Of a DNA stretch of 23,081 nucleotides, positions 15,533 to 23,081 are shown one piece after another. Below the pieces are notes generated by a model. That model was not told the origin of the DNA. It saw only the letters and a list, made by a program, of their open reading frames with translations, and did no database searches. The first letter of the stretch is position 1, and every line of letters starts with the position of its first letter. Source of the stretch: Terrisporobacter sp. (lineage in GTDB: Bacteria > Bacillota_A > Clostridia > Peptostreptococcales > Peptostreptococcaceae); contig JARKUZ010000017.1 in the NCBI GenBank assembly GCA_029851945.1, positions 1-23,081 of the forward strand, written 5' to 3'. Made by a program: the position numbers and the translations under genes.

Positions 15533-18079
15533 TTACTTCATAACAGTTGTTAAAACTTCTCTTACTTGAGTAAAGTTTTCAAAGTTAACTAGTCCATTCT
15601 TATCAGTTGGTCTTGCAGCTATAAATTCTTCTGCAACTAATAATTTATCTTCTGCAGATAAAGCTTTGAATTCTGCTGAAATGCTATTTAATTGATCTCT
15701 AACACCAATAATAGTAACAGCTGATCCATTTAAATTATCTAAAGCTAAAGAATGTTCACTTATTAAACTTTCAACTTTTGACATTAATTCTGCATTTGTT
15801 GTTATCTTTGTTCTATCTGAAGCTATTAATAACTCAGCTATATCAGATTTAACAGAATCTTTCTCATTGTTAAATACATTTGTAGTATCAACATTTAAAG
15901 CAAATTTAACTAATTCTGATTTAACTTCTGCTACATTTTTTGAACTTGTTGCAATTACTCTGCTATTTACAGTATTAACTAAAGTTTTAACTCTTGTAAC
16001 AGCTGCATCAACCTTATCTCCTTCGATAGTTGCTGCAGTTTTAAAGTCTTCTACATTATATGCTGATTTGTTTGCATCAACAACATTAGTAAGACCTAAA
16101 TTTTCATTCTTTAAAGCTTCTATTAATGCTTTTTCATCTTGTGCATTTGCTATTGTATTTAATGCAGTTTTTAAAGGTGATGCATTTGTTACTTGTATAG
16201 CATTCTTAATGCCAGCAACATCTGCTGCACTTGAAATTTCTGATTGGTAAGCTTCTAAGTTAGCTTCAACAACTATTTTAGTTTCAAACTTATCATTACC
16301 TAACTTAGCTGTAGCTAATTCTAATTCATTAAATGCTTTCATTATTGTAGCTTTTTGTTCAGCAGTATATTTTCCTGTGCTTGAATCTACTGCAACAAAT
16401 GCAGCTTTAACTGCTTCAACCTTTTCAGTTATAACAGTATTATTTGTATCTTGTAATACAGTTACTAACTCTGTTACTTCATCTTTATCATCATTTTGTG
16501 CAGCTTCTAGAGCATCTCTATAAGCTAACATATTTGATTCAATAACAACTTTATCATATTCAAATCCAACTTTTAAATCTGATAATTTTTGTAAGTTAGA
16601 TTTTAATGCTGTTGTGTTATCTGCAGTTGCAGCATTAATAAGTACAGTTCTTACTTCTAATTTCTTTAATAAAGTTGATTGTACTGTAACTCCATTTTCT
16701 TTCATTTCTGGATTTATAAATTCTTCTACTAAAACTATAGTCTTATCAACAGCGTCTAAATCTAATCCTTTTGCTAATTTATCTACTTCAGCTGTTATAG
16801 TCTTTTTATTATAAGCATCTACAGCTTCTTGTATTGCTTTTAAAGTTGTTTTTCCAGTAAACTCACCTTCATATTCTTTAATATAATCTTCGTTTACTCT
16901 TTCAATCTCTGCATCTTCTAAAGCCTTTAATCTAGCAGAATCATTTTTAGCATCTACTATAGCATTTACTTTAGCAGTTTCTTCTGCTGTTACATCTAAA
17001 GTTTCATTTACTGAATCAATTATAGCTTGTACTTCTTCTGCTGTTTTAACTGTCTTTTTAGCTAATTCTGCTTTATATGCAGTTAATGCAGAATCATCTA
17101 TATCTTTATCATCAACTAATTTTAATCCTGATATATATCCTTTTACTTGTAATTCAACTAAAGCTTTTTCTAATTCTACTGAATCATTCTTTTTAGACTC
17201 AACATTCTTAACTAATTTTGCTTCTGTTAAATCCATTTCAACACCATTAACTGTCCAAACACCTTGTAATGTGCTTGAGAAAACTGGAGTTACAAAATTG
17301 AAAGTTGCCTTTGTTCTTCCTTCTAAAATCTTGCTTACGGCTTTAACAGGAATAACTTCTCCCTTGCTATTAACAACTTCTATAGTAACATCTTTTTTTG
17401 TTTCAGTTAATGCTTCAAAAACAACACTTACTCCTGAGTTTGTAACTTCATATGATACAACATTTAAATCATATGATACTATGGCATCTAATCTTGCTTG
17501 TAAATCAGCAGCAACTTTTTGGATTGCTGGTCTTATAGATGTAGCTAATTCATCAACTAATTTTTGAGCAGCATCTATAGATTCTTGAGTCTTTTCTGTT
17601 TCTGCAGTCTTAACAGCAGCTACAGCAGCTTCCATTATAGCATTTTGGAACTTGTCTACTTCTGAGCTCCAAGTATTTACTGCATTTTGTAGGCTTTCTG
17701 GTAAAGCATCAACTAACTCTCTTACAGCGTTTATTTCTGCTTGAGTAGCTTTTCCAGCTTCTTTCATAGCAACAATTTTATTAACTATATCTGTTAATAT
17801 TGGTTGTTGAACACCATCTAATAATTCAGAGAAAGTGTTGATGTTTACTAATAAACCATCTTTTCCTTCAGCTTCAATAGCAGTTCTGTATTCAGCAACT
17901 AACTTTCTTGCTGCATTTATATCAGTTTGAGTTTTTGTTTCTTGAGCTACTTTAACAGCATCGTATGCAGCCTTATGTAGTTCATCAAAGTTTGTAGCAG
18001 CCATAGCAGTCATTGGAACCATTCCAGAAGCCATAACTGTAGCTAAACCACCAGTTAAAGTTTTAGTAACTTTTTTCAT
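15533..18079 (-). CDS. Secreted S-layer-like protein, non-SLH, with N-terminal helical repeats
   Basis: An 848-residue preprotein with a classical signal peptide (MKK, hydrophobic core 9-22, cleavage near AMA-A at 27-29). Mature domains follow. Three helical repeats come first (about 31-94, 95-148, 149-200), with INAARKLV, INAVRELV and IDAAQKLV aligned. Next is a beta-rich, Ig-like stretch (201-290) containing WTVNGVEMDL. After that come long helical, alanine-rich degenerate repeats (290-848) with recurring INAA/IANA...AL..L patterns. The last 40 residues (DKLLVAEEFI..., 811 on) resemble residues 445-480. There are no cysteines, no SLH motif, no CWB2 repeat and no LPXTG signal. GGGAGGG lies upstream of the ATG, and the base composition is visibly GC-richer than its neighbours, as expected for a very highly expressed surface protein. 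It is probably the major SecA2 substrate. It could instead be a minor wall protein; its neighbours argue for an S-layer role. Confidence 0.85.
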   Translation of the reverse strand: MKKVTKTLTGGLATVMASGMVPMTAMAATNFDELHKAAYDAVKVAQETKTQTDINAARKLVAEYRTAIEAEGKDGLLVNINTFSELLDGVQQPILTDIVNKIVAMKEAGKATQAEINAVRELVDALPESLQNAVNTWSSEVDKFQNAIMEAAVAAVKTAETEKTQESIDAAQKLVDELATSIRPAIQKVAADLQARLDAIVSYDLNVVSYEVTNSGVSVVFEALTETKKDVTIEVVNSKGEVIPVKAVSKILEGRTKATFNFVTPVFSSTLQGVWTVNGVEMDLTEAKLVKNVESKKNDSVELEKALVELQVKGYISGLKLVDDKDIDDSALTAYKAELAKKTVKTAEEVQAIIDSVNETLDVTAEETAKVNAIVDAKNDSARLKALEDAEIERVNEDYIKEYEGEFTGKTTLKAIQEAVDAYNKKTITAEVDKLAKGLDLDAVDKTIVLVEEFINPEMKENGVTVQSTLLKKLEVRTVLINAATADNTTALKSNLQKLSDLKVGFEYDKVVIESNMLAYRDALEAAQNDDKDEVTELVTVLQDTNNTVITEKVEAVKAAFVAVDSSTGKYTAEQKATIMKAFNELELATAKLGNDKFETKIVVEANLEAYQSEISSAADVAGIKNAIQVTNASPLKTALNTIANAQDEKALIEALKNENLGLTNVVDANKSAYNVEDFKTAATIEGDKVDAAVTRVKTLVNTVNSRVIATSSKNVAEVKSELVKFALNVDTTNVFNNEKDSVKSDIAELLIASDRTKITTNAELMSKVESLISEHSLALDNLNGSAVTIIGVRDQLNSISAEFKALSAEDKLLVAEEFIAARPTDKNGLVNFENFTQVREVLTTVMK

Positions 18080-18190
18080 TAAAAAATCCCTCCCTATTTA
18101 GATAAAAAAATATTTAATTTATGAACTCTTTATATAAATTTGAATTGAGCCCATATTTTTTACAATTTGGTAATAGTAACCATAAGCTAG
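18080..18190 (-). promoter_or_regulatory. Long untranslated leader of the S-layer-like gene
   Basis: About 105 nt from the predicted transcription start (near 18184) to the ATG, ending in a strong purine-rich ribosome site (TAAATAGGGAGGGATTTTTT). I see no recognisable riboswitch. Long stable leaders are common for S-layer mRNAs. Confidence 0.45.
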
Positions 18191-18219
18191 ATTATATTAT
18201 ATATTCATTTTTATGTCCA
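18191..18219 (-). promoter_or_regulatory. Predicted strong promoter of the S-layer-like gene
   Basis: On the minus strand: -35 TGGACA (18219-18214), 17-bp spacer, -10 TATAAT (18196-18191). The -35 has one mismatch to consensus. It probably also drives the two accessory genes by read-through. Confidence 0.7.
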
Positions 18220-18501
18220 CCTTTTGATTACATAATGTAAACCTATCTAAATGATTCACATGTCTATTATAAATTGTACTATAATTTCATTAATTGGTTA
18301 ACTTTTTTTTAAATACAAATTATTAGGAATTTCGACATTTTTCTTTATTTTTTTTATGATATTATCTTCATAAAAATTTTTTATGATTATTTTATTTCTT
18401 TTTTTAATTTTAATTAAAGTTTTATTATTTTGCTTATATTTTATATATTAGAATATATTTTTTATTTATATAAAATAATAGAATTTCTTTATAACATTTC
18501 C
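18220..18501. other. AT-rich non-coding spacer upstream of the S-layer promoter
   Basis: About 280 bp of extremely AT-rich DNA with many T runs on the plus strand (A runs in the direction of S-layer transcription), within a 507-bp gap. Long A tracts upstream of a promoter can act as UP elements or bend DNA. I see no gene, structured RNA or clear operator. A lone TATAAT on the minus strand at 18271-18266 lacks a good -35. Confidence 0.4.
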
Positions 18502-18557
18502 ACATAAAAAGAAAAAAATTATGAAAATTAACTTTGTAATTAATTTTCATAATTTTT
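18502..18557 (-). terminator. Intrinsic terminator of the rmlB-flippase operon
   Basis: A perfect 18-bp stem (18514-18531 with 18540-18557, 8-nt loop ctttgtaa) lies about 30 bp after the flippase stop. On the minus strand it is followed by TTTCTTTTTATG. It insulates the S-layer gene from the glycan operon. Confidence 0.85.
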
Positions 18558-18586
18558 AAACTTAATTGCTATATATTATTAATAAT

Positions 18587-19981
18587 CTATCTTCTAAAAA
18601 CTTTCTTGAATAATTTTAGAACAAATACTTTATTATAAAAAACAAAAATAATACTACCTATAATTGTCATTATTATACTTAATATAAAATTATTAATATA
18701 GTATAAAAAGCAAAATACTATATTTAAAAATAATAATACTGAAAAATCTTTTTTATTAATTTTTATATAAAAATACTTCTTAGTTTGAATAACTCTCACT
18801 ATCCAAACAACAAAATAAGATATTAATGTAGATACAGCTGATCCCTCTATTCCAAGTATAGGTAAAGTAAATAAATTAATAATAATATTTAATACTGCAC
18901 CTATTACCGTTGTATAAAAAGATCCTTTAGTATCATTAGCACTTAAATATCCAGTTCCATAAAATACAGAAAAAGCTGAAAAAATAGATGCCATATATAA
19001 AATTGGAACTATAGTATAACCTTGATAATAATTACCTTTTACTAATAAAATAAACCCTAACTTTGTTAATGATATGAGAACTAACATTCCTGTAAATTGA
19101 ATTATCATATAACTATTGAACATCTTAGTATAATATTCATCTCTATCTTTTGAATTGTATTCTAAAATAGCTGATTCTTGCCAAGCTAACGAAAAGAAAC
19201 TATTTATAATTATAATAATAGATGAAAATTTATTAGCAATAGCATATAAACCATTAAATGCAGCTCCTAAAAAATAAGTTATCATGTATCTATCAGATAC
19301 ATTCATTATCCACCAACTAATTACATTAGGAATAAGAGGTATAGAATAACTACATAACATCTTCACTGTCTTTTTATTTATATTTTTAAATTCTATAAAC
19401 TTTAATACTTGTCCCTTAATTTCTAAATAAATAGTGGCAACTAAATTTGCAATTATATATGATATCATCAATCCATTAATCCCAAAGTCAAACTTCACTA
19501 TTAATAAAATATTAAGACATAATGTAATTATAGTTACTATTATACCTGCAGCTGCATATTCAATATTTCTTTTTAAACCTCTTAAAATTTGAGACCACAA
19601 TGTATAGAATATTGTCGAAATTATGTAAATAAATATTAATATTTTATTATTAAATTTAAATATTATACTAATAATAATATATATAATTGTAAAAATAATT
19701 GTATTAATAAATATTACAATACTTCCATTAGAAATATACTTTTTAATACTTTTATCATCTTCTTCTCCTAATATAAATCTATATATACCATCTGTAACTT
19801 GGAATGTTATTATTGGTAATATTAAAGAAACAGTATTAACTATCAAGTCAAATTCCCCATATTCACTTTCTAATAAATAAACTGTATATATAGGAAGAAG
19901 TAAAAATGTCAATAACTTAGATCCTAAATTTCCAATTGCATAAATAATAGTATTTCTTATAAGTTGTTTTTCCTTACTCAC
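18587..19981 (-). CDS. Polysaccharide flippase (Wzx-like, MOP superfamily)
   Basis: A 464-residue integral membrane protein with about 12-14 spans. It begins with the family-typical LIRNTIIYAIGNLGSKLLTFLLLPIYT pattern (8-34, shown in part) and has SEYGEFDLIV, a central GAAFNGLYAIANKFSSI segment and a second half rich in membrane spans. Proteins of this family turn undecaprenyl-linked repeat units from the inner to the outer face of the membrane before polymerisation. It starts with GTG, overlaps the pyruvyl transferase gene by 8 bp, and has GAGGGG 7 nt upstream, so its translation is coupled to that gene. It is the last gene of its operon and the only flippase seen in the window, so it may also serve the repeat unit built by the 5352-189 operon. 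Confidence 0.9.
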   Translation of the reverse strand: MSKEKQLIRNTIIYAIGNLGSKLLTFLLLPIYTVYLLESEYGEFDLIVNTVSLILPIITFQVTDGIYRFILGEEDDKSIKKYISNGSIVIFINTIIFTIIYIIISIIFKFNNKILIFIYIISTIFYTLWSQILRGLKRNIEYAAAGIIVTIITLCLNILLIVKFDFGINGLMISYIIANLVATIYLEIKGQVLKFIEFKNINKKTVKMLCSYSIPLIPNVISWWIMNVSDRYMITYFLGAAFNGLYAIANKFSSIIIIINSFFSLAWQESAILEYNSKDRDEYYTKMFNSYMIIQFTGMLVLISLTKLGFILLVKGNYYQGYTIVPILYMASIFSAFSVFYGTGYLSANDTKGSFYTTVIGAVLNIIINLFTLPILGIEGSAVSTLISYFVVWIVRVIQTKKYFYIKINKKDFSVLLFLNIVFCFLYYINNFILSIIMTIIGSIIFVFYNKVFVLKLFKKVFRR

Positions 19982-21194
19982 TTAAAATCCCCTCTAACCC
20001 ATAAAAAATTTCTTCAAAATTTCTAATTGTTAAATTTACTAACTCATTTCTCTTATCTTTAAGTTTTTTTTCTGATATTTTAGATATTATTTTAAATTCA
20101 TTATATAACTCCTCAAAATCAATACAATGATTTTGTCCTTCTAAATCCCAAGTTTTTAAATAATTATCTAACTTAGATATTTCTCTATTTAATCCAATAT
20201 GAGGAATCGCATAAGACATTGCAGTTATATTTCCATGAAGACTTGTACCTGCAAAAAATCTTGAATTTGCAATTAAATACATTATGTCATATATATTTAG
20301 CTTTTCTATATGATTAACTTTTACATTAAAGTATTTCTTTAATCTGTTTAATGCAATATTATCATCATGATTAGCAGCAATTCCTATAGGTAAAAGTAAT
20401 ATCTCTAATCCTGATTCTCTATGTATTTTTTCAATTTCCCTAACTAATATCTCTTCTTTTCCTCTTATAGAACATAAATTACTTTGTATACATATGTATT
20501 TATTACCTGTACTCTTTACAAATTTCTTTACATCATTAGATATTTTATTCTCTAAAATATTCATATCAAAGAAGTATGACATTATGGTTGCAGAATCTGG
20601 ATACATTTTAGAATTTAATTCTTTAATATTATCTAATGACTTACTATCTCTTACAGAAATATAATCACTTTTACTAATATTTCTTTTAATTTCATCTACT
20701 TCAGATTTTGGTAACTTATCTAATGTAGACCCTCCCACTGCATTATAAGCTATAAATACATTACTTTTAAAATTATCTTTCTCTACTATCCACGGAAACC
20801 TCGTATTTAAATCAAATTTTCTCATTGATATTTTTTCAAAATTTCTTCTATTAATAGCTTTTATAACAACTTTTTTACATATCATAGATAAATTACTTTT
20901 ACTTAAATCTACATCCATGCTACTTATTCTTGCTGGTAACACATCTCCACCTGCAACTATAACCATACTATTTTCACTTAACTCTTCATTATATAAAATT
21001 TTTAATGCTTGAGTTTTTTTACCTCCAACATTAGATAAATCACTTTCAACTAGTCCAAAATATCTTAAATCATATTTTTCTAATAAATCTTTCCTATTTT
21101 CCCTTATGTATTTTTCTATTACTATTGGAAATAATAAATCACCATAATTATATCTATCAAAAGCTCCTATTATATTTATACTTTTTCTTTCCAT
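19974..21194 (-). CDS. Polysaccharide pyruvyl transferase family protein (CsaB-like)
   Basis: A 406-residue cytosolic protein of the pyruvyl transferase family, which places a pyruvate ketal from phosphoenolpyruvate on a sugar of a lipid-linked precursor. Visible features are the N-terminal GAFDRYNYGDLLFP (10-23), VIVAGGDVLPARIS (78-91), YNAVGGSTLD (150-159), SDYISVRDSKSLDNI (176-190) and the conserved FAGTSLHGNITAMSYAIP (314-331) with His320. In Bacillus and relatives CsaB pyruvylates the secondary wall polymer that SLH domains bind; members in capsule clusters pyruvylate other sugars. With no SLH protein here, the acceptor is unknown. AGGAG precedes the ATG by 9 nt. A hairpin lies between it and the upstream polymerase gene, and it overlaps the flippase gene. 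Confidence 0.87.
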   Translation of the reverse strand: MERKSINIIGAFDRYNYGDLLFPIVIEKYIRENRKDLLEKYDLRYFGLVESDLSNVGGKKTQALKILYNEELSENSMVIVAGGDVLPARISSMDVDLSKSNLSMICKKVVIKAINRRNFEKISMRKFDLNTRFPWIVEKDNFKSNVFIAYNAVGGSTLDKLPKSEVDEIKRNISKSDYISVRDSKSLDNIKELNSKMYPDSATIMSYFFDMNILENKISNDVKKFVKSTGNKYICIQSNLCSIRGKEEILVREIEKIHRESGLEILLLPIGIAANHDDNIALNRLKKYFNVKVNHIEKLNIYDIMYLIANSRFFAGTSLHGNITAMSYAIPHIGLNREISKLDNYLKTWDLEGQNHCIDFEELYNEFKIISKISEKKLKDKRNELVNLTIRNFEEIFYGLEGILSE

Positions 21195-21243
21195 ACTCTT
21201 ATCTCCTTTGTAAATTTATAATTTTAAACTTTAACATAAAGAT

Positions 21244-21270
21244 AGCGAAGCATAATAAGCTTCGCTTTTT
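21244..21270. terminator. Small intergenic hairpin with terminator-like features
   Basis: An 8-bp GC-containing stem (21244-21251 with 21259-21266, arm agcgaagc, 7-nt loop) is followed on the plus strand by TTTTT. On the minus strand, the direction of the operon, the A run precedes the stem and only ATCTTTATG follows. It may weakly attenuate transcription between the polymerase and pyruvyl transferase genes. Confidence 0.45.
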
Positions 21271-21283
21271 AAAATCCAAACTT

Positions 21284-22492
21284 TTATCTTTTACATTTAT
21301 TATATACTAATATAAGTACAAAAAACATTACTATATCATTATCAAATCCCAAGTACTGTAACATTGTTATAGCAACAAAAGGTATTAATAACGTAAATAT
21401 AACTTTTATTATATTACTTTTATTAATTATTTCTTTAAAATAAAGTACTAAGAAACTAACATAAGTTCCTATCCCAATTAACCCCATTTCAAAAAATATA
21501 TTTAAATATACGTTATGTAAATTAGACTCAGTCCTATCTACTACAGTTTCAATAAAATGTCCACTATATCCTATTCCATTACCAGCAATCCAATGACTTT
21601 TCCAAATATTCTTTATAGCTTCTACCCATATATAAAGTCTTGTATATCCACCATCAGTCATATCGAATTTTATATGGAAAAATTTATTAAACAATATAAC
21701 TCCTGCAAATATACTTAATACTGAAAATACAACATAAATTATAACCTTATACTTATAGTTTACATTTCTTATTGAGTAAAAAATTACAAATAAAATTGGA
21801 AGTATAATTGCAACTTGAGCTGTTCTACTTAGTAATAAAAATATTGTTATTAACCCTATTATAATATGTATAAACTTTCTTACTTTATTTAACTTTATTC
21901 TCTCATTACTAGTTAAATAAATGTACATAATATATATAAACGCAAATTTTGCTGCCCATATATTTTTATTTGATGCCCCTATTACATTATAATAAGCACT
22001 AATAGAATAAGCTGAGTCTGAGCTTTGCATTAAAGCATTACTAAACAACATTCCTACTAGTCCACCTAAAATATAAATAAGTATTATTTGAATAAAGTTA
22101 ATAATTATAATAAACTCTAAAAAGTTAATTAACTTTTTTCTTTTTATACTTATTCTACTATCTTTTAATACTATTGATATAGATAGTAAAAATGACATAT
22201 TTAAATTTAACTTTATTAAAGTTCCGATACTAACATCTGTCTTAAAAATAAATATCGATAATACTGAATTTATTATAGACCATATCATAAATAGTATGAC
22301 TGGAATTTGCCATTTAGATAAATTTAGCCTTAATTCACCTGTTAATAATAATGTTAATACCAATAATATATTTATACCAAACAATGGAACATATAACTTT
22401 AATGGTATAAGAAAAATTGAAAATATAGTTAAATATAATATAGACTCAAAATTCTTTAAATATCCTAATTGAAATTTCTTTAATAACTTCAT
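21284..22492 (-). CDS. O-antigen ligase / Wzy_C-family polymerase
   Basis: A 402-residue membrane protein with about 11-12 spans. In its large outer loop it shows the family hallmarks LSRTAQ (221-226), GYTRLYIWVEA (282-292), GNGIGYSG (304-311) and HNVYLNIFFEMGLIG (326-340). Members join preformed glycans or polymerise repeat units on undecaprenyl carriers outside the membrane. In Gram-positive wall-polymer loci they are usually polymerases, and one sits in the Bacillus anthracis S-layer region. Its RBS (TAGGAG) overlaps the stop codon of rmlB 8 bp upstream, so the two genes are coupled. It is not similar in pattern to the other polymerase at 1914-3233, which suggests a second polymer or a separate ligation step. 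Confidence 0.87.
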   Translation of the reverse strand: MKLLKKFQLGYLKNFESILYLTIFSIFLIPLKLYVPLFGINILLVLTLLLTGELRLNLSKWQIPVILFMIWSIINSVLSIFIFKTDVSIGTLIKLNLNMSFLLSISIVLKDSRISIKRKKLINFLEFIIIINFIQIILIYILGGLVGMLFSNALMQSSDSAYSISAYYNVIGASNKNIWAAKFAFIYIMYIYLTSNERIKLNKVRKFIHIIIGLITIFLLLSRTAQVAIILPILFVIFYSIRNVNYKYKVIIYVVFSVLSIFAGVILFNKFFHIKFDMTDGGYTRLYIWVEAIKNIWKSHWIAGNGIGYSGHFIETVVDRTESNLHNVYLNIFFEMGLIGIGTYVSFLVLYFKEIINKSNIIKVIFTLLIPFVAITMLQYLGFDNDIVMFFVLILVYNKCKR

Positions 22493-22500
22493 GCCAACTC

Positions 22501-23081
22501 CTACTTATTACCATACATATTGGCATAATAATTTTTATATTCACCTGAAGTAACATTCTTCATCCACTCTTGGTTATCTAAATACCACTTTATAGTCTTC
22601 TTAATTCCTACTTCAAATGTAGTTTCAGGATACCATCCTAACTCTTCTTTAATCTTAGTTGGGTCTATTCCATATCTTCTATCGTGACCTTTTCTATCTT
22701 CAACATACTTAATTAAGTTTTCAGTAACTTCTTTATCAACATTTTCATTTAAGTAAGATATTACTGTTTTAACTATTGTTATGTTAGTTCTTTCATTATG
22801 TCCACCAACATTGTAAACTTCACCACTTCTACCATTGTTTATAACCATATCGATAGCTTTAGCATGATCTTCAACGAATAACCAGTCTCTTATGTTCATT
22901 CCATCACCGTAAACTGGTAGGTCTTTGTGAGCTAAACAGTTATTTATTAATAATGGTATTAATTTTTCTGGGAATTGGAATGGTCCATAGTTATTTGAAC
23001 ATCTTGTTATATTCATTGGCATTTTGTATGTATCATGGTATGCCTTAACCATTAAATCTGATCCAGCCTTACTTGAAGAGT
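22501..23081 (-). CDS. rmlB: dTDP-glucose 4,6-dehydratase, C-terminal part (5' end outside window)
   Basis: Converts dTDP-glucose to dTDP-4-keto-6-deoxyglucose, the committed step toward dTDP-L-rhamnose and related sugars. Reading continues without a stop to the window edge; the visible part starts at the catalytic YxxxK region (SSSKAGSDL, with the Tyr codon cut by the edge). It continues with NITRCSNNYGPFQFPEKLIP, YGDGMNIRDWLFVEDHAKAI, YNVGGHNERTNI and DRKGHDRRYGIDPTKI, all characteristic of RmlB. About 192 residues are present of the usual 340-350. The internal ATG at 23052 is not the start, because the catalytic motif lies before it. The stop overlaps the ribosome site of the next gene. 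The rest of a rhamnose pathway presumably lies to the right. Confidence 0.95.
   Translation of the reverse strand, partial: SSSKAGSDLMVKAYHDTYKMPMNITRCSNNYGPFQFPEKLIPLLINNCLAHKDLPVYGDGMNIRDWLFVEDHAKAIDMVINNGRSGEVYNVGGHNERTNITIVKTVISYLNENVDKEVTENLIKYVEDRKGHDRRYGIDPTKIKEELGWYPETTFEVGIKKTIKWYLDNQEWMKNVTSGEYKNYYANMYGNK

Noticed and set aside
15867..17567. Several plus-strand open frames inside the S-layer-like gene
   Set aside because: They are antisense shadows of a low-complexity, alanine-rich coding sequence, with no ribosome sites or recognisable products.
15533..18079. SLH, CWB2 or LPXTG anchor in the S-layer-like protein
   Set aside because: No TRAE-type SLH motif, no CWB2 repeat, and the C-terminus has neither a sorting motif nor a hydrophobic-plus-positive tail.
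18080..18190. Riboswitch or other structured RNA in the S-layer leader
   Set aside because: No conserved riboswitch core or strong helices seen; only an AT-rich leader with a strong ribosome site.
1..23081. CRISPR array, tRNA or rRNA genes
   Set aside because: No regularly spaced direct repeats and no tRNA- or rRNA-like conserved segments were found on either strand.

Overview
The window is very AT-rich, densely coded DNA with strong AGGAGG-type ribosome sites, perfect TATAAT -10 boxes and intrinsic terminators. It encodes SecA2, a secreted S-layer-like protein and a cell-wall polysaccharide cluster. This suggests a low-GC Firmicute, most likely Clostridium sensu stricto; the species cannot be named from sequence alone. 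No rRNA, tRNA, CRISPR or insertion sequence was seen.

Layout from left to right. (1) 189-5352, minus strand: a tightly overlapping polysaccharide operon read manC > GT4 glycosyltransferase > Wzy-type polymerase > GT2 glycosyltransferase > small membrane-anchored repeat protein. It has its own promoter (5444-5472) and ends in a cluster of inverted repeats (50-162). (2) 5701-8007, minus: secA2 as a single-gene unit with a good promoter (8056-8084) and terminator (5621-5680). (3) 8207-13489, plus: a four-gene operon of two membrane-bound O-acyltransferases (MBOAT) alternating with two extracellular SGNH-type proteins, which is an O-acetylation system for a surface polymer. It closes with a 16-bp stem terminator. 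(4) 13651-18079, minus: an S-layer-like protein gene with a strong promoter, then after a hairpin a 330-codon uncharacterised cytosolic protein and a two-domain SLAP protein. (5) 18587-23081, minus: rmlB (5' end outside the window) > O-antigen ligase/polymerase family protein > polysaccharide pyruvyl transferase > flippase, then a strong terminator.

How the genes fit together. The two minus-strand glycan operons supply activated sugars (GDP-mannose, a dTDP-sugar), transferases, a flippase, polymerases and a pyruvyl transferase for one or more wall polysaccharides. The plus-strand operon would O-acylate such a polymer outside the membrane. SecA2, the SLAP protein and probably the 330-residue protein would export the abundant S-layer-like protein, which then has to bind that polymer. 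The gene set parallels the surface-array region of Bacillus anthracis (secA2, slaP, slaQ, csaB, two patA and two patB). However, the S-layer protein here has no recognisable SLH domain. Its N-terminus instead carries about 50-60-residue helical repeats that also make up the whole ectodomain of the small membrane protein at 189-1031. That shared module is the most interesting undescribed element in the window: a candidate wall-polymer-binding or S-layer-assembly domain.
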